Shown piece by piece: positions 23,522 through 32,543 of a DNA stretch of 42,004 bases. Below the pieces are notes generated by a model. That model saw only the letters and a program-made list of their open reading frames with translations. It had not been told where the DNA came from and searched no databases. How positions within the stretch are numbered: position 1 is the stretch's first letter; each line of letters opens with the position of its first letter. Source of the DNA: Alphaproteobacteria bacterium (GTDB lineage Bacteria > Pseudomonadota > Alphaproteobacteria > Bin95); NCBI GenBank assembly GCA_030833925.1, contig JAURGE010000004.1, forward strand, positions 1-42,004, written 5' to 3'. The translations under genes were made by a program, and so were the position numbers.

Positions 23522-25159
23522 CTAGAGTTCTTTAGCCCTCTCTCGCAAAACAAACTTCTGCACCTTTCCAGTGGACGTTTTTGGCAACGGGCCGAAAACG
23601 ACACGCTTCGGTGTTTTGAAGCTTGCCATGTTATCGCGACAGAATTGGATTATTTCTTCCTCGGTAGGTTCATCCACCCCATCCTTGAGTTCTAAAAAGG
23701 CACAAGGAGTTTCGCCCCAACGCTCATCCGGCCTTGCCACCACAGCAGCTTCAGCGACCGATGGATGGCGGTAAAGGGTCTGCTCAACTTCAACAGAGGA
23801 AATATTCTCTCCCCCAGAAATGATGATGTCCTTGGAGCGGTCTTTTAAGGCGATGTAGCCATCATCGTGCATGACACCGAGGTCGCCGGAGTGAAACCAG
23901 CCATTTTTGAAGGCTGCTTCAGTCGATTTAGGATTCTTCAGATACCCCTTCATGACGATGTTACCGCGCATCATCACCTCGGCAATTGTCTCGCCATCAT
24001 AAGGCACTGGCGACATTGTTTCAGGATCACGCACACTTAAATCGTCAAGAACTGAATAACGAACGCCCTGCCTAGCTTTAACCGCCGCCTTATCAGCTGG
24101 TGTAAGTTGATCCCACTCATCATGCCAAGCGCAGACAACACTTGGACCGTAGGTTTCTGTTAGACCGTAGACGTGAAGAACATCAAATCCCTCTCGCTCC
24201 ATGGCTTCAAGAGTAGACGGTGGTGGCGGAGCAGCAGCCGTCATAACTTTGACAACATGATCGAAGGATTTCTTTTCTTCTGGCTTAGCATTAGCGATCA
24301 AATTTAAAACAATTGGCGCACCGCACATATGATCAACATTGTGCTTAGCGATAGCATCAAAAATTGCGCTCGCTCGAACCTGACGCAAGCAGACATTAAC
24401 ACCAGCTTGCAAAGCTAAGGCCCAAGGGAAACACCAACCATTGCAATGGAACATAGGCAGCGTCCAAAGATAAACAGGGTGCTGCGGCATTGACCACGTA
24501 AGAGCATTGCACATTGAATTGAGGTAGGCACCGCGGTGAGAGTAGACCACCCCTTTGGGGTCTCCAGTCGTGCCTGAAGTATAATTCAGGGCAATAGAAT
24601 CCCACTCATCTTCGGGCGCCCTGTACGGGAAGCTCTCATCACCCAAGGCCAAAAAGGCCTCAAACTCCATCTCTCCAATACGATCTCCAGGGCCATTATA
24701 CTCTGGATCATCGATATCAATTACGAATGGTTGGACTCTCGCAATTTTCAAAGCTTCGGCCATAACGCCGGAAAATTCACGGTCCACAAAAACCGCGCTT
24801 GCCTCACCATGGTCTAGGATAAAACCTATTATCGCGGCGTCGAGCCGGGTGTTGATGGTGTTAATAACGGCGCCAGTAAGCGGGACCCCAAAGTGCAACT
24901 CCATCATTTCTGGTGTGTTAGCGGCAAGGACAGCAACCGTATCACCTTTGCCCAGCCCCCTTTTTGCCAAGGCGTCGGCGAGTTTGTGACATCGGGAACG
25001 GGTTTCTGCCCAGGTCCGCTTTAAGTCCCCATGAATGACTGATGTTTTGTTCGGGAAAGTCCATGCCGCACGCTCTAAAAATTGAAGCGGAGTTAGTGGC
25101 TCGAAATTAGCTGGGTTGCGGTCAAGGTTCTGATCATAGGGACTAGGCGATTTTGACAT
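23522..25159 (-). CDS. AMP-forming acyl-CoA ligase, DmdB-like (methylmercaptopropionate/medium-chain)
   Basis: The 545-residue ANL-superfamily enzyme activates a short or medium carboxylic acid through an acyl-AMP to its CoA ester. The P-loop-like YTSGTTGDPKGVVYSH, the MFHCNGWCFPW substrate region, the hinge DRSKDIIISGGENIS and the C-terminal lysine motif PKTSTGKVQKF are all present. Length and the FHCNGW segment fit the group containing DmdB, the 3-methylmercaptopropionate-CoA ligase of marine DMSP demethylation. DmdC and DmdD are not in the window, so a general fatty acid role is equally possible. It converges on the CoA-transferase gene. Confidence 0.85.
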   Translation of the reverse strand: MSKSPSPYDQNLDRNPANFEPLTPLQFLERAAWTFPNKTSVIHGDLKRTWAETRSRCHKLADALAKRGLGKGDTVAVLAANTPEMMELHFGVPLTGAVINTINTRLDAAIIGFILDHGEASAVFVDREFSGVMAEALKIARVQPFVIDIDDPEYNGPGDRIGEMEFEAFLALGDESFPYRAPEDEWDSIALNYTSGTTGDPKGVVYSHRGAYLNSMCNALTWSMPQHPVYLWTLPMFHCNGWCFPWALALQAGVNVCLRQVRASAIFDAIAKHNVDHMCGAPIVLNLIANAKPEEKKSFDHVVKVMTAAAPPPPSTLEAMEREGFDVLHVYGLTETYGPSVVCAWHDEWDQLTPADKAAVKARQGVRYSVLDDLSVRDPETMSPVPYDGETIAEVMMRGNIVMKGYLKNPKSTEAAFKNGWFHSGDLGVMHDDGYIALKDRSKDIIISGGENISSVEVEQTLYRHPSVAEAAVVARPDERWGETPCAFLELKDGVDEPTEEEIIQFCRDNMASFKTPKRVVFGPLPKTSTGKVQKFVLRERAKEL

Positions 25160-25347
25160 TGTTAAAATTTCACTTGGAAACGATGGACAGTGTTAGCAGT
25201 CTATCAAATCTTTGCCTCAATCAGTCAACGACATTACGCAAATCCAAAAATGGCGGTCGTATCCCCAGTTGGCGAGAATTCAAAACAGCGCGACATCGGT
25301 AGTCATCGGTTTTTGATGTTAAACCAATTGCCTATACCTGCGACCAA

Positions 25348-25376
25348 GCGATTGGGCATTTTAAGCACCCAATCGC
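25348..25376. other. perfect 9-bp inverted repeat in the 25.2-25.4 kb gap
   Basis: GCGATTGGG and CCCAATCGC pair around an 11-base loop between the acyl-CoA ligase start and the trcR end. It has no T-run on either side. It may be a second transcription-stopping hairpin behind the trcR terminator or an operator for the ligase gene about 190 bases away. The remainder of 25160-25433 shows no gene. Confidence 0.4.
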
Positions 25377-25390
25377 CATGACTCCGCCGG

Positions 25391-25428
25391 GAATAAACTT
25401 AAACGAAGGCTATTAAACTTCGCCTTCG
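25391..25428 (-). terminator. probable intrinsic terminator of trcR
   Basis: On the minus strand, six bases after the trcR stop, CGAAGGC pairs with GCCTTCG (25428-25404) around an 11-base loop. It is followed at once by TTTAAGTTTATT (25403-25392). A GC-containing stem with an adjoining T-rich tract is the form of a Rho-independent terminator, although the T-run is interrupted. Confidence 0.55.
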
Positions 25429-25433
25429 CGCAA

Positions 25434-26072
25434 TCAATGCCGGAACAAATCCTCGATAGAAGGCGCTTTTTTTGCGTCGTCCTCGGTAGTGGAAGATGCT
25501 TCCATGCGAGCACGATCCTTTGCCTCAAGGGATTCGCGTTGCTCACTTGTAAGTTTAGCACGCGCCTTCTCAACAGCGGTTGAAAGATCCATGTAGGTGC
25601 AAAGACCAAGATCTACGGGATGGCGCGCATGGATGTTGGAACTGTTCCAATGGGTACGATCTCTCACAGCTGCTATCGTGGTTTTTGTTGTGCCAATCAG
25701 TCGAACAATCTGAGAGTCGGCAAGCTCGGAATGATTGCGAACAATCCAAGCAATGCCGTCGGGTTTATCCTGACGCTTGGACACTGGAGTATACCGAGGC
25801 CCCTTAGTGCGCTCGGCGGCACGAGGAACGTCCAGCTTTGATAGGGTCAGCCGCTTTGAGGGATCAGCCTCACAATCCTTGAGGATATCTCGCGACAGTT
25901 CCCCCGACGCTAACGGATCACGCCCCTTAATACCCTGCCCGATGTCTCCATCGGCAAGTGCCTGAACTTCAAGCGGATGCAAGCTACAGAACTCGCCAAC
26001 TTGCTCAAAGGTCAAGGTGGTATTGTCGATCAACCAGACTGCAGTCGCCTGAGGCATTAACGGACCGGACAT
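25434..26072 (-). CDS. trcR: TrcR/DUF1013 family cell-cycle transcriptional regulator
   Basis: The 212-residue protein belongs to the alphaproteobacterial DUF1013 family, which current databases name TrcR, a cell-cycle-linked transcription factor. Conserved stretches include MPQATAVWLIDNTTLTFEQ at 6-24, GIKGRDPLASGEL and GIAWIVRNHSELADSQIVRLIGTTKTTI. The last, at about 118-140, reads as a helix-turn-helix. The C-terminus is charged and probably flexible, ending SIEDLFRH. AAGGAG lies 11 bases before the ATG. It is divergent from dnaB across 226 bases. The family's narrow range supports an alphaproteobacterial host. Confidence 0.88.
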   Translation of the reverse strand: MSGPLMPQATAVWLIDNTTLTFEQVGEFCSLHPLEVQALADGDIGQGIKGRDPLASGELSRDILKDCEADPSKRLTLSKLDVPRAAERTKGPRYTPVSKRQDKPDGIAWIVRNHSELADSQIVRLIGTTKTTIAAVRDRTHWNSSNIHARHPVDLGLCTYMDLSTAVEKARAKLTSEQRESLEAKDRARMEASSTTEDDAKKAPSIEDLFRH

Positions 26073-26185
26073 CAGATAGGCGCTCCTTTTGGAGGGTCAG
26101 ACTTTCCAACAAAGTGTATTTCAGGGCGCAGCCAAGCCACGATCCCTGTACATCACTAAATTAGAGTTAAGAGATTCGTCTAGTT

Positions 26186-26302
26186 ATGGCGATTGCTGAA
26201 GAAAAATCAAAGGCTTTTACAATTCGATCCCCGTTTTCCACTCAGTTCACTTCGCAAATAGGATTGCACTCGACGGTCGCGAAGCTAGATTGCCGATTAT
26301 GA
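26186..26302 (+). CDS. possible 38-codon upstream ORF coupled to dnaB
   Basis: An ATG at 26186 opens 38 codons whose TGA (26300-26302) overlaps the dnaB start codon as ATGA. The dnaB start itself lacks a good Shine-Dalgarno, so translation through this frame could help initiate dnaB. The predicted peptide is basic with no domain or membrane segment, and its own start has no ribosome-binding site. It may be chance. Confidence 0.2.
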   Translation: MAIAEEKSKAFTIRSPFSTQFTSQIGLHSTVAKLDCRL

Positions 26303-27786
26303 AAACTGCTCTCGAAATAGCTACGCTCCCCAATTCGAGTACTGGAGAAATAACGCCTTCACGCACTCTGCCGGCGGACGTCGAGGTAGAAATGGCTCTG
26401 CTTGGAGCACTGTTGGTGAACAATAGTGCGTTCGACCGCGTGGCGGATATAATAGATGCCGATTCCTTCGCTGATGCCGCTCACCAACGCATATTTTCAG
26501 CAATGCAGCGCTTGGTGGAAGCTGGCCGTCAGGCGACACCGACTACCCTTCGACGCCAATTTGAAAATGATGAAACTCTAACGGACCTCGGAGGCGCCAG
26601 GTATTTGGCAGAGCTCGCAGCCGGCGCCGCCAATATAATCGATGCTGCCGACTACGCTCGCCTTGTGCACGATTTGCACATCCGCCGACAGCTAATCGAA
26701 ATAGGGACTGATACCGTAAATGATGCTTACGGTGCGGATCCAGATTTAGATGCAGAGGTACTAATCGAGACCTCTGAGCAACGTCTTTTCGAATTGGCTG
26801 AGACCGGAAAGGTTGATGGCGGCTTCCGATCCTTTAGCGACACCTTGGCGGGCGCTATTGAAATGGCAGAGAGTGCCTTCTCGCGCGAGGGGAAGCTTAC
26901 AGGAACGCCAACAGGGTTTCGTCGCCTTAATGAACTTCTTGGCGGTCTTCAGAAATCAGATTTACTCATACTTGCGGGCCGCCCTGGTATGGGGAAGAGC
27001 TCGCTTGCCGTGAATATCGCTTTCAATGCTGCGAAGGCCAAAGTCCTAGATGGCGAAACGGAACGGGGCCACGTGATAGCGCTTTTCTCATTAGAAATGT
27101 CTTCGGAACAGCTTGCTCTAAGGATATTGGCAGAAGAGACCGGTGTGCCCTCAGACAAAATCCGCAGGGGTGAGATTGACCAGCACGATTTTGACAAAGT
27201 GTTTGAGGCATCCGAAGATCTGGCACGGCTCGGACTGTTCATGGATGATACGCCAGCTATCACTGTTACTTCTCTCCGAACTCGCGCCAGACGTCTACTT
27301 CGAACCGAAAAACGTCTCGATCTAATCGTCGTGGATTACTTACAGCTGATGCAGCCACCACGAACGGCACGAGCTGACAATCGCGTCCAAGAGATCTCTG
27401 AAATTACTCGGGGCCTCAAGGCCATTGCCAAAGAACTAAACGTACCTGTTCTCGCACTTTCCCAGCTCTCCCGTGCTGTTGAACAACGAGAAGATAAGCG
27501 GCCTCAGCTTGCAGACCTTCGAGAGTCAGGCTCAATTGAGCAGGATGCCGATGTGGTAATGTTTATTTATAGAGATGATTATTACTTGCAGCGTAAGGAG
27601 CCGCCTGAGGGCTCTGAAGAACATGTTCAGTGGCAGTCGGAAATGGAGCGTGTGCATGGAAAGGCAGAAGTGATAATAGCAAAACAACGCCATGGCCCGA
27701 CTGACAAAATTGAACTGGCATTCGACGGTGCCCGCACTAAATTCAGTGACCTAGAAACACATGGCGGCGATTACCCAGATTTCTAA
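26299..27786 (+). CDS. dnaB: replicative DNA helicase DnaB
   Basis: DnaB is the hexameric helicase that unwinds DNA at the replication fork and recruits primase. The 495-residue protein has the N-terminal helical domain (about 28-130, beginning ADVEVEMALLGALL), a linker, then the RecA-like domain. Walker A GRPGMGKSS lies at 227-235, Walker B in LDLIVVDYLQLM, and the conserved LSQLSRAVEQREDKRP follows. No intein is present. I prefer ATG 26299 to an upstream TTG at 26290, because the latter adds only three residues and lacks a ribosome-binding site. Its 3' end overlaps the alanine racemase start by 26 bases. Confidence 0.97.
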   Translation: MKTALEIATLPNSSTGEITPSRTLPADVEVEMALLGALLVNNSAFDRVADIIDADSFADAAHQRIFSAMQRLVEAGRQATPTTLRRQFENDETLTDLGGARYLAELAAGAANIIDAADYARLVHDLHIRRQLIEIGTDTVNDAYGADPDLDAEVLIETSEQRLFELAETGKVDGGFRSFSDTLAGAIEMAESAFSREGKLTGTPTGFRRLNELLGGLQKSDLLILAGRPGMGKSSLAVNIAFNAAKAKVLDGETERGHVIALFSLEMSSEQLALRILAEETGVPSDKIRRGEIDQHDFDKVFEASEDLARLGLFMDDTPAITVTSLRTRARRLLRTEKRLDLIVVDYLQLMQPPRTARADNRVQEISEITRGLKAIAKELNVPVLALSQLSRAVEQREDKRPQLADLRESGSIEQDADVVMFIYRDDYYLQRKEPPEGSEEHVQWQSEMERVHGKAEVIIAKQRHGPTDKIELAFDGARTKFSDLETHGGDYPDF

Positions 27787-28867
27787 CCAAGCGGCTGGCG
27801 TTCTTACTGTTGACCTGAACGCCATCAAAGCCAATTGGCAGATACTGGCTAACAGATCTGACAGAGCGACGACCGGAGCTGTAGTGAAAGCGAATGCTTA
27901 CGGCCTAGGTGTAGAAAAAGTGGCTCCAACTCTCTGGAACGCAGGTGCACGTCGATTCTATGTGGCCCAAGTCGAAGAAGGTTTAGATCTAAGACAAATA
28001 TTGCCAAGCGCCGATATTGTTGTTCTCTCACCTCTGCTGCCTGAGGGACTTGAAGCGGCAGTAGCAGCCGACCTCGTGGTATCGCTCAATAACGAACAGG
28101 CGTTAGGCTATTGGACAGAAGCAAGCAATGCTCCTCGGGCCGCTGTTCAAATCGATACCGGCATGACGCGCCTAGGCTTCGAAGACACTATTATCAAAAA
28201 ATTATGGAATGAGCTTGATTCAGTAAAACTAGGAAAAATTGAAGAAGTTTTGAGCCATTTGGCCTGTGCCGACGATGCAGCTCATCCCATGAACCACGAG
28301 CAACTTATTCGTTTTGAACGGTCTACTAAGGACATCTCACCCGGAGTGCGACGAAGCCTTGCAAATTCCAGTGGAGTTTTCCTCGGTGGTGCATTTCTTC
28401 AAAATAGCACGCGGCCAGGAATGGCCCTCTATGGACTTAACCCAATTCCAGGCAGCGCCAACCCGATGCATCCCGTCGTTAGCTTAGATGTTCGGATCCT
28501 GCAGATCAGGCAACTTAGTAAAGATGAAAACGTTGGATATGGAGCGACCGCGCGAGCTAAGGCTGGAACAGTTATAGCTACGATTGCCGCTGGATATGCT
28601 GACGGCCTACAACGTTCTCTAAGCAATCTTGGGCATGTCTTCATCTGTGACGAGCCTGCATCTATTATTGGTCGCGTTTCAATGGATTTGATTGCAGTCG
28701 ACGTGAGCCATTTACCCGAAAAACTTCTTAATTCGGCGCTCTACGCTCAAATTATTGGCAGCCAACAGTCTGCCGACGACCTAGCAGACGCGGCTGGTAC
28801 CATAGGCTATGAGATACTAACAAGCATTGGCCATCGATACGCCCGCCATTATAAAGTCGATTTATGA
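27761..28867 (+). CDS. alr: alanine racemase
   Basis: This PLP enzyme converts L-alanine to D-alanine for peptidoglycan. The 368-residue protein shows the cofactor lysine Lys43 in VVKANAYGLG and the second catalytic base Tyr260 in NVGYGATARA. IDTGMTRLGF at 131-140 and RPGMALYGLNP at 218-228 are fold III racemase signatures. The ATG at 27761 lies inside the end of dnaB. The stop overlaps the mlaE start (ATGA). The order dnaB-alr-mlaE-mlaF-radA recurs in alphaproteobacteria. Confidence 0.95.
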   Translation: MAAITQISNQAAGVLTVDLNAIKANWQILANRSDRATTGAVVKANAYGLGVEKVAPTLWNAGARRFYVAQVEEGLDLRQILPSADIVVLSPLLPEGLEAAVAADLVVSLNNEQALGYWTEASNAPRAAVQIDTGMTRLGFEDTIIKKLWNELDSVKLGKIEEVLSHLACADDAAHPMNHEQLIRFERSTKDISPGVRRSLANSSGVFLGGAFLQNSTRPGMALYGLNPIPGSANPMHPVVSLDVRILQIRQLSKDENVGYGATARAKAGTVIATIAAGYADGLQRSLSNLGHVFICDEPASIIGRVSMDLIAVDVSHLPEKLLNSALYAQIIGSQQSADDLADAAGTIGYEILTSIGHRYARHYKVDL

Positions 28868-29637
28868 AACTACTTTCTGGCATTGGCAGCGTTGTCCTTA
28901 CCTTCCTGGCAGCTACGGGACGAGTAGCAGTCTTTGCCGGCAGCGGGCTGTCCCATTGTTTCCGCCCACCTTTTCACGGCAAGCAAATTATCCGCCAGCT
29001 GATAGAGGTCGGTTTCTACTGCCTACCAGTGGTTGCTCTCACAACGCTTTTTTCCGGGATGGTTCTTGCCCTTCAGAGTTACACGGGCTTTGCCAGATTT
29101 TCAGCTGAAAGCGCCGTCGCCAACGTTGTTGTTCTGTCAATGACACGTGAGCTTGCCCCAGTTTTAGCAGGCTTAATGGTAGCGGGACGAATTGGAGCGT
29201 CTATGGCAGCCGAAATCGGCACCATGCGCGTGACAGAACAAATCGATGCGCTTTCGACTCTTTCAACACATCCAATGAAATATTTGGTGGTACCAAGAAT
29301 CCTTGCCGGGCTAACAATGCTACCTATTTTGGTACTGATTGGGGACATAATAGGCGTATTCGGTGGATACCTAGTTGGCGTCTATAGATTAGGTTTCAAT
29401 GCTGTAGGGTACATCGAGCAATCTTGGAGTTTTGTTGAGACGTTAGATGTAGTTTCCGGTCTCGTAAAAGCTGGTGTTTTTGGCTTCATCGTGACTTTGA
29501 TGGGATGTTATCACGGTTATATGAGCCGTGGAGGGGCGCAAGGAGTTGGGATAGCAACCACAAACGCCGTGGTGTCCTCTGCAATCTTAATTTTGGTCGC
29601 CAATTACGTAATTACTGAAAGCTTTTTTTCTAAATGA
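28864..29637 (+). CDS. mlaE: MlaE-family ABC permease (phospholipid/retrograde lipid transport)
   Basis: This 257-residue inner-membrane permease of the MlaE/DUF140 family works with an MlaF ATPase to move phospholipids between membranes and keep the outer leaflet asymmetric. Five to six hydrophobic segments are visible. ELAPVLAGLMVAGRIGASMAAEIGTMRVTEQIDAL is the classic family block (about 96-130; quoted here in abbreviated sense by its core GRIGASMAAEIGTM). The ATG overlaps the alr stop and the TGA overlaps the mlaF start, so all three are coupled. MlaD, MlaC and MlaB are not encoded alongside. Confidence 0.93.
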   Translation: MKLLSGIGSVVLTFLAATGRVAVFAGSGLSHCFRPPFHGKQIIRQLIEVGFYCLPVVALTTLFSGMVLALQSYTGFARFSAESAVANVVVLSMTRELAPVLAGLMVAGRIGASMAAEIGTMRVTEQIDALSTLSTHPMKYLVVPRILAGLTMLPILVLIGDIIGVFGGYLVGVYRLGFNAVGYIEQSWSFVETLDVVSGLVKAGVFGFIVTLMGCYHGYMSRGGAQGVGIATTNAVVSSAILILVANYVITESFFSK

Positions 29638-30407
29638 CTAAGTCGTCAAAAATCACCTGGCGCGACGTTCATTTAGCGTTTGGACCGAAACAGGTACTCA
29701 AGGGCATCAACCTGAATGTTGAGAAAGGTGAGTCCCTTGTTGTAATTGGCGGATCTGGATCCGGAAAGTCAGTCCTCATTAAATCTGTTCTTGGGATCAC
29801 GAAGCCGGACACTGGTCAGGTCATAGTTGACGACCAAGACATAGTTGGTTGCTCGGCCCGAGATCGGGAAGCCGTGAATGCCAAAATAGGGATGCTTTTT
29901 CAGGGCGGAGCTCTTTTTGATAGTATTTCTGTGTGGGAAAACGTGGCCTTTGGCCTTATCCAGACAGGTGCCGCCCGAGGGAGCATTGCCAGATCTCGCG
30001 CAATAGATGTCCTTGGACGCGTTGGACTCGATAAAACGGTTGCAGACCTCTCGCCTTCAGAATTATCGGGCGGGATGCAGAAACGCGTTGCTCTTGCTCG
30101 CGCCATTGTTAACGAACCTGAAATTATCTTCTTTGACGAGCCCACAACTGGTCTCGACCCCATAATGAGTGATGTCATAAACCAACTTATAGTGTCGTGT
30201 GTCCGCGACCTGGGCGCGACAGCAGTAACCATTACCCATGACATGGCCAGTGCCCGCACAATCGCAGACAAAGTGGCAATGCTCTATGAAGGACAGATCA
30301 TTTGGCACGCTCCTGTTGCCCAGCTTGATTTCCCTGGAAATGAATTCGTCGAACAGTTTGTCCATGGTCGGGGCGAAGGGCCAATTCAAATGACCGTCAG
30401 GCAATAA
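29634..30407 (+). CDS. mlaF: MlaF-family ABC transporter ATPase
   Basis: This ATPase drives the MlaE permease. The 257 residues carry Walker A GGSGSGKS at 39-46, the ABC signature LSGGMQKR at 144-151, Walker B IIFFDEP at 164-170 followed by TTGLDP, and the switch histidine in TITHDM. The GM after LSG is typical of the MlaF/Ttg2A group. The start overlaps the mlaE stop (ATGA). radA begins four bases after its stop. Confidence 0.95.
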   Translation: MTKSSKITWRDVHLAFGPKQVLKGINLNVEKGESLVVIGGSGSGKSVLIKSVLGITKPDTGQVIVDDQDIVGCSARDREAVNAKIGMLFQGGALFDSISVWENVAFGLIQTGAARGSIARSRAIDVLGRVGLDKTVADLSPSELSGGMQKRVALARAIVNEPEIIFFDEPTTGLDPIMSDVINQLIVSCVRDLGATAVTITHDMASARTIADKVAMLYEGQIIWHAPVAQLDFPGNEFVEQFVHGRGEGPIQMTVRQ

Positions 30408-30411
30408 TAAC

Positions 30412-31845
30412 GTGGCTCGCAGCACTTCTCGCTTTGTTTGCCAATCCTGCGGATCTGTCACTGGTCGATGGTCGGGCAAGTGTGAATCGTGCGAGGCATG
30501 GAATTCCATTATTGAAGAACCAGGGTCTCTAAGCACGGCACCCATTGGTGGAACCAAGGCAACAGCAGCGCGGGCGAAAATCCGCACATCGCCATTGCCA
30601 CTGGAACCGTTGGCAGGCGGCAACCCTCCACCTCCCAGAACATCCACTGGCATCCAAGAACTAGATCGGGCCCTTGGCGGTGGATTGGTTCCGGGAGGCG
30701 TAACGCTATTGGGCGGCGATCCAGGTATTGGAAAATCAACTCTCCTTCTTCAGGCACTTGGCGGCGTGGCAAATGCTGGACATGAGGTTGTTTATGTTTC
30801 TGGCGAAGAAGGAATTGATCAGATACGTGGGCGAGCCGAAAGGCTCGGGCTTGCAGAAGCAACGGTTGGGTTAGCAGCAGCCACCTCAGCTGATGCTGCA
30901 GCGGCAACGATAAGCAACTCTAAAAATCTAAAGCTAATTGTAATTGATTCGATCCAAACTATGTACGCTGAGGGTGTAGAGTCAGCACCAGGCTCAGTCG
31001 CTCAAGTTCGGGCATCGGCCCAAGTCCTGATTGCTGCAGCGAAGCGCTCTAATACAGCTCTCGTATTAGTTGGCCATGTTACAAAAGATGGAGCGATCGC
31101 TGGTCCTCGGGTGCTCGAGCATATGGTCGACGCCGTATTGTATTTTGAGGGTGACGCAAGCCAGCATTATCGCATCTTGCGAGCTGTGAAAAATCGCTTT
31201 GGCCCGGCAGATGCCCTTGGCGTTTTCGAAATGACAGGATTAGGCCTCAAGGAAGTGCCTAACCCATCAACACTTTTTTTAGCGGAACGACAAGGTCGTG
31301 ACCCAGTAACAGGTGCTGCCGTCTTTGCAGGTTTTCGTGGTGCTCGACCACTTCTAGTAGAAGTTCAAGCGCTTGTAGGCGCTCCAAGCCCTGCCTCTCC
31401 CAGACGTGCCGTCGTAGGTTGGGACTCTGCAAGACTAGCGATGACGCTAGCTGTTCTTGAGAGCCGTGCAGGCCTCCCCTTCTCAGGACGCGATGTCTTC
31501 CTGTCAGTCGCTGGAGGACTAAAACTAGAAGAGCCAGCAGCAGACCTAGCTGCTGCTGCTGCACTCGTTTCCGCTTTGTTAGAGCGCCCCGCTCCTAGTG
31601 AATGCATATTTTACGGCGAGCTTGCCTTATCGGGAGAAGTTCGCCCTGCTCCTCAGGCTAAATCACGTTTGGATGAAGCAGAACGTCTCGGGTTTGCGGA
31701 GGCCGCGGTTCCAAGCGAAATAAAATCTTCCCGCTTGCGCATTACTAAAATCAACAGAATTGACAACTTAGTTCAATTGATTGCCGCTCAGCCCTTGCTT
31801 AAAGCGCCGAAAACATCAGATTGGGCGAACCGCTACGATGAGTGA
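30412..31845 (+). CDS. radA: DNA repair protein RadA (Sms)
   Basis: RadA is a RecA-related, DnaB-like branch-migration helicase used in recombinational repair and transformation. The 477-residue protein starts with GTG and has an N-terminal zinc finger (Cys10, Cys13, Cys24, Cys27). Walker A GGDPGIGKST lies at 101-110 and the RadA-specific KNRFG at 260-264. A C-terminal Lon-protease-like domain follows, with no protease function expected. Its TGA overlaps the cvpA GTG start. It is the fifth gene of the dnaB-led plus-strand run. Confidence 0.96.
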   Translation: MARSTSRFVCQSCGSVTGRWSGKCESCEAWNSIIEEPGSLSTAPIGGTKATAARAKIRTSPLPLEPLAGGNPPPPRTSTGIQELDRALGGGLVPGGVTLLGGDPGIGKSTLLLQALGGVANAGHEVVYVSGEEGIDQIRGRAERLGLAEATVGLAAATSADAAAATISNSKNLKLIVIDSIQTMYAEGVESAPGSVAQVRASAQVLIAAAKRSNTALVLVGHVTKDGAIAGPRVLEHMVDAVLYFEGDASQHYRILRAVKNRFGPADALGVFEMTGLGLKEVPNPSTLFLAERQGRDPVTGAAVFAGFRGARPLLVEVQALVGAPSPASPRRAVVGWDSARLAMTLAVLESRAGLPFSGRDVFLSVAGGLKLEEPAADLAAAAALVSALLERPAPSECIFYGELALSGEVRPAPQAKSRLDEAERLGFAEAAVPSEIKSSRLRITKINRIDNLVQLIAAQPLLKAPKTSDWANRYDE

Positions 31846-32519
31846 TAAGTGATTCGGCTCCAATGTTTAGCAGTCTCCACACACTTGACTTGATTGTCGC
31901 CGCCATAGTGCTGCTAAGCGGGATCCTTGCGTTCATGCATGGTTTGCTGCGCGAAATACTGGGCATTGGAGTTTGGATAGGGTCAGGTGCTGCAACCATC
32001 ACATTGTATTCAATCGCGCGCGAGCCAGTAGGCCGTTACATCCCTTCCCCCCTGATAGCTGACGTTGCTGCTGGTGCCCTCCTGTTTGTTGGTACGTTTC
32101 TAATTCTTGCTATCTTCAGTCGAGCAATCTCTCGAGCATTCGAAAGCGCCGATGGACTGGGAGCAATCAATAGATCACTCGGACTTATGTTTGGCCTTGG
32201 CCGTGGAGCACTAATTGTTGTGGTGGCTTACTTAGCACTTGCCTGGACCATACCAGAGCGTGACCACCCAGAATGGATCACAAAGGCGAAGACAACCCCA
32301 TTGATTAAAGAAGCATCAATAATGCTAGAGCAGGCTTTGCCTAAGGAATGGCGAGCCAGGGGCCGTGATGCTGCTGACGTTGCAAAAAAGACTGCTGACA
32401 ACAAGTTACTCGACGGATTGATTGCGCCGAAAGCGACTACCCAAGAGCAAAATAATTCGAATGGCTATAATGCCAATGAACGCAAGGCAATGGACAAGCT
32501 GATTCGCGATGCAAAATAA
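31842..32519 (+). CDS. cvpA: CvpA family membrane protein
   Basis: CvpA family proteins are inner-membrane proteins with four helices, needed for colicin V export in E. coli and for envelope stress tolerance. The 225-residue product shows helices at about 15-35, 40-60, 72-93 and 112-135. The family sequence LDLIVAAIVLLSGILAFMHG leads into GLLREILGIGVWIG. Its C-terminal third is polar and low in complexity (QEQNNSNGYNANERK). GTG at 31842 overlaps the radA stop; ATG at 31863 is an alternative. It lies directly upstream of purF, as in many proteobacteria. Confidence 0.9.
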   Translation: MISDSAPMFSSLHTLDLIVAAIVLLSGILAFMHGLLREILGIGVWIGSGAATITLYSIAREPVGRYIPSPLIADVAAGALLFVGTFLILAIFSRAISRAFESADGLGAINRSLGLMFGLGRGALIVVVAYLALAWTIPERDHPEWITKAKTTPLIKEASIMLEQALPKEWRARGRDAADVAKKTADNKLLDGLIAPKATTQEQNNSNGYNANERKAMDKLIRDAK

Positions 32520-32543
32520 GCATAGTCGCCGGAGACTTACCCA

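Noticed and set aside
25160-25433. possible tRNA or small RNA gene in the 274-base gap
   Set aside because: I looked for a T-loop (GTTCRANNC) and an acceptor stem and found none. The two inverted repeats explain the structure that is visible.
30063-30653. 196-codon frame antisense to mlaF and radA
   Set aside because: It spans the mlaF-radA junction, and both sense genes have all their motifs. This is a shadow frame.
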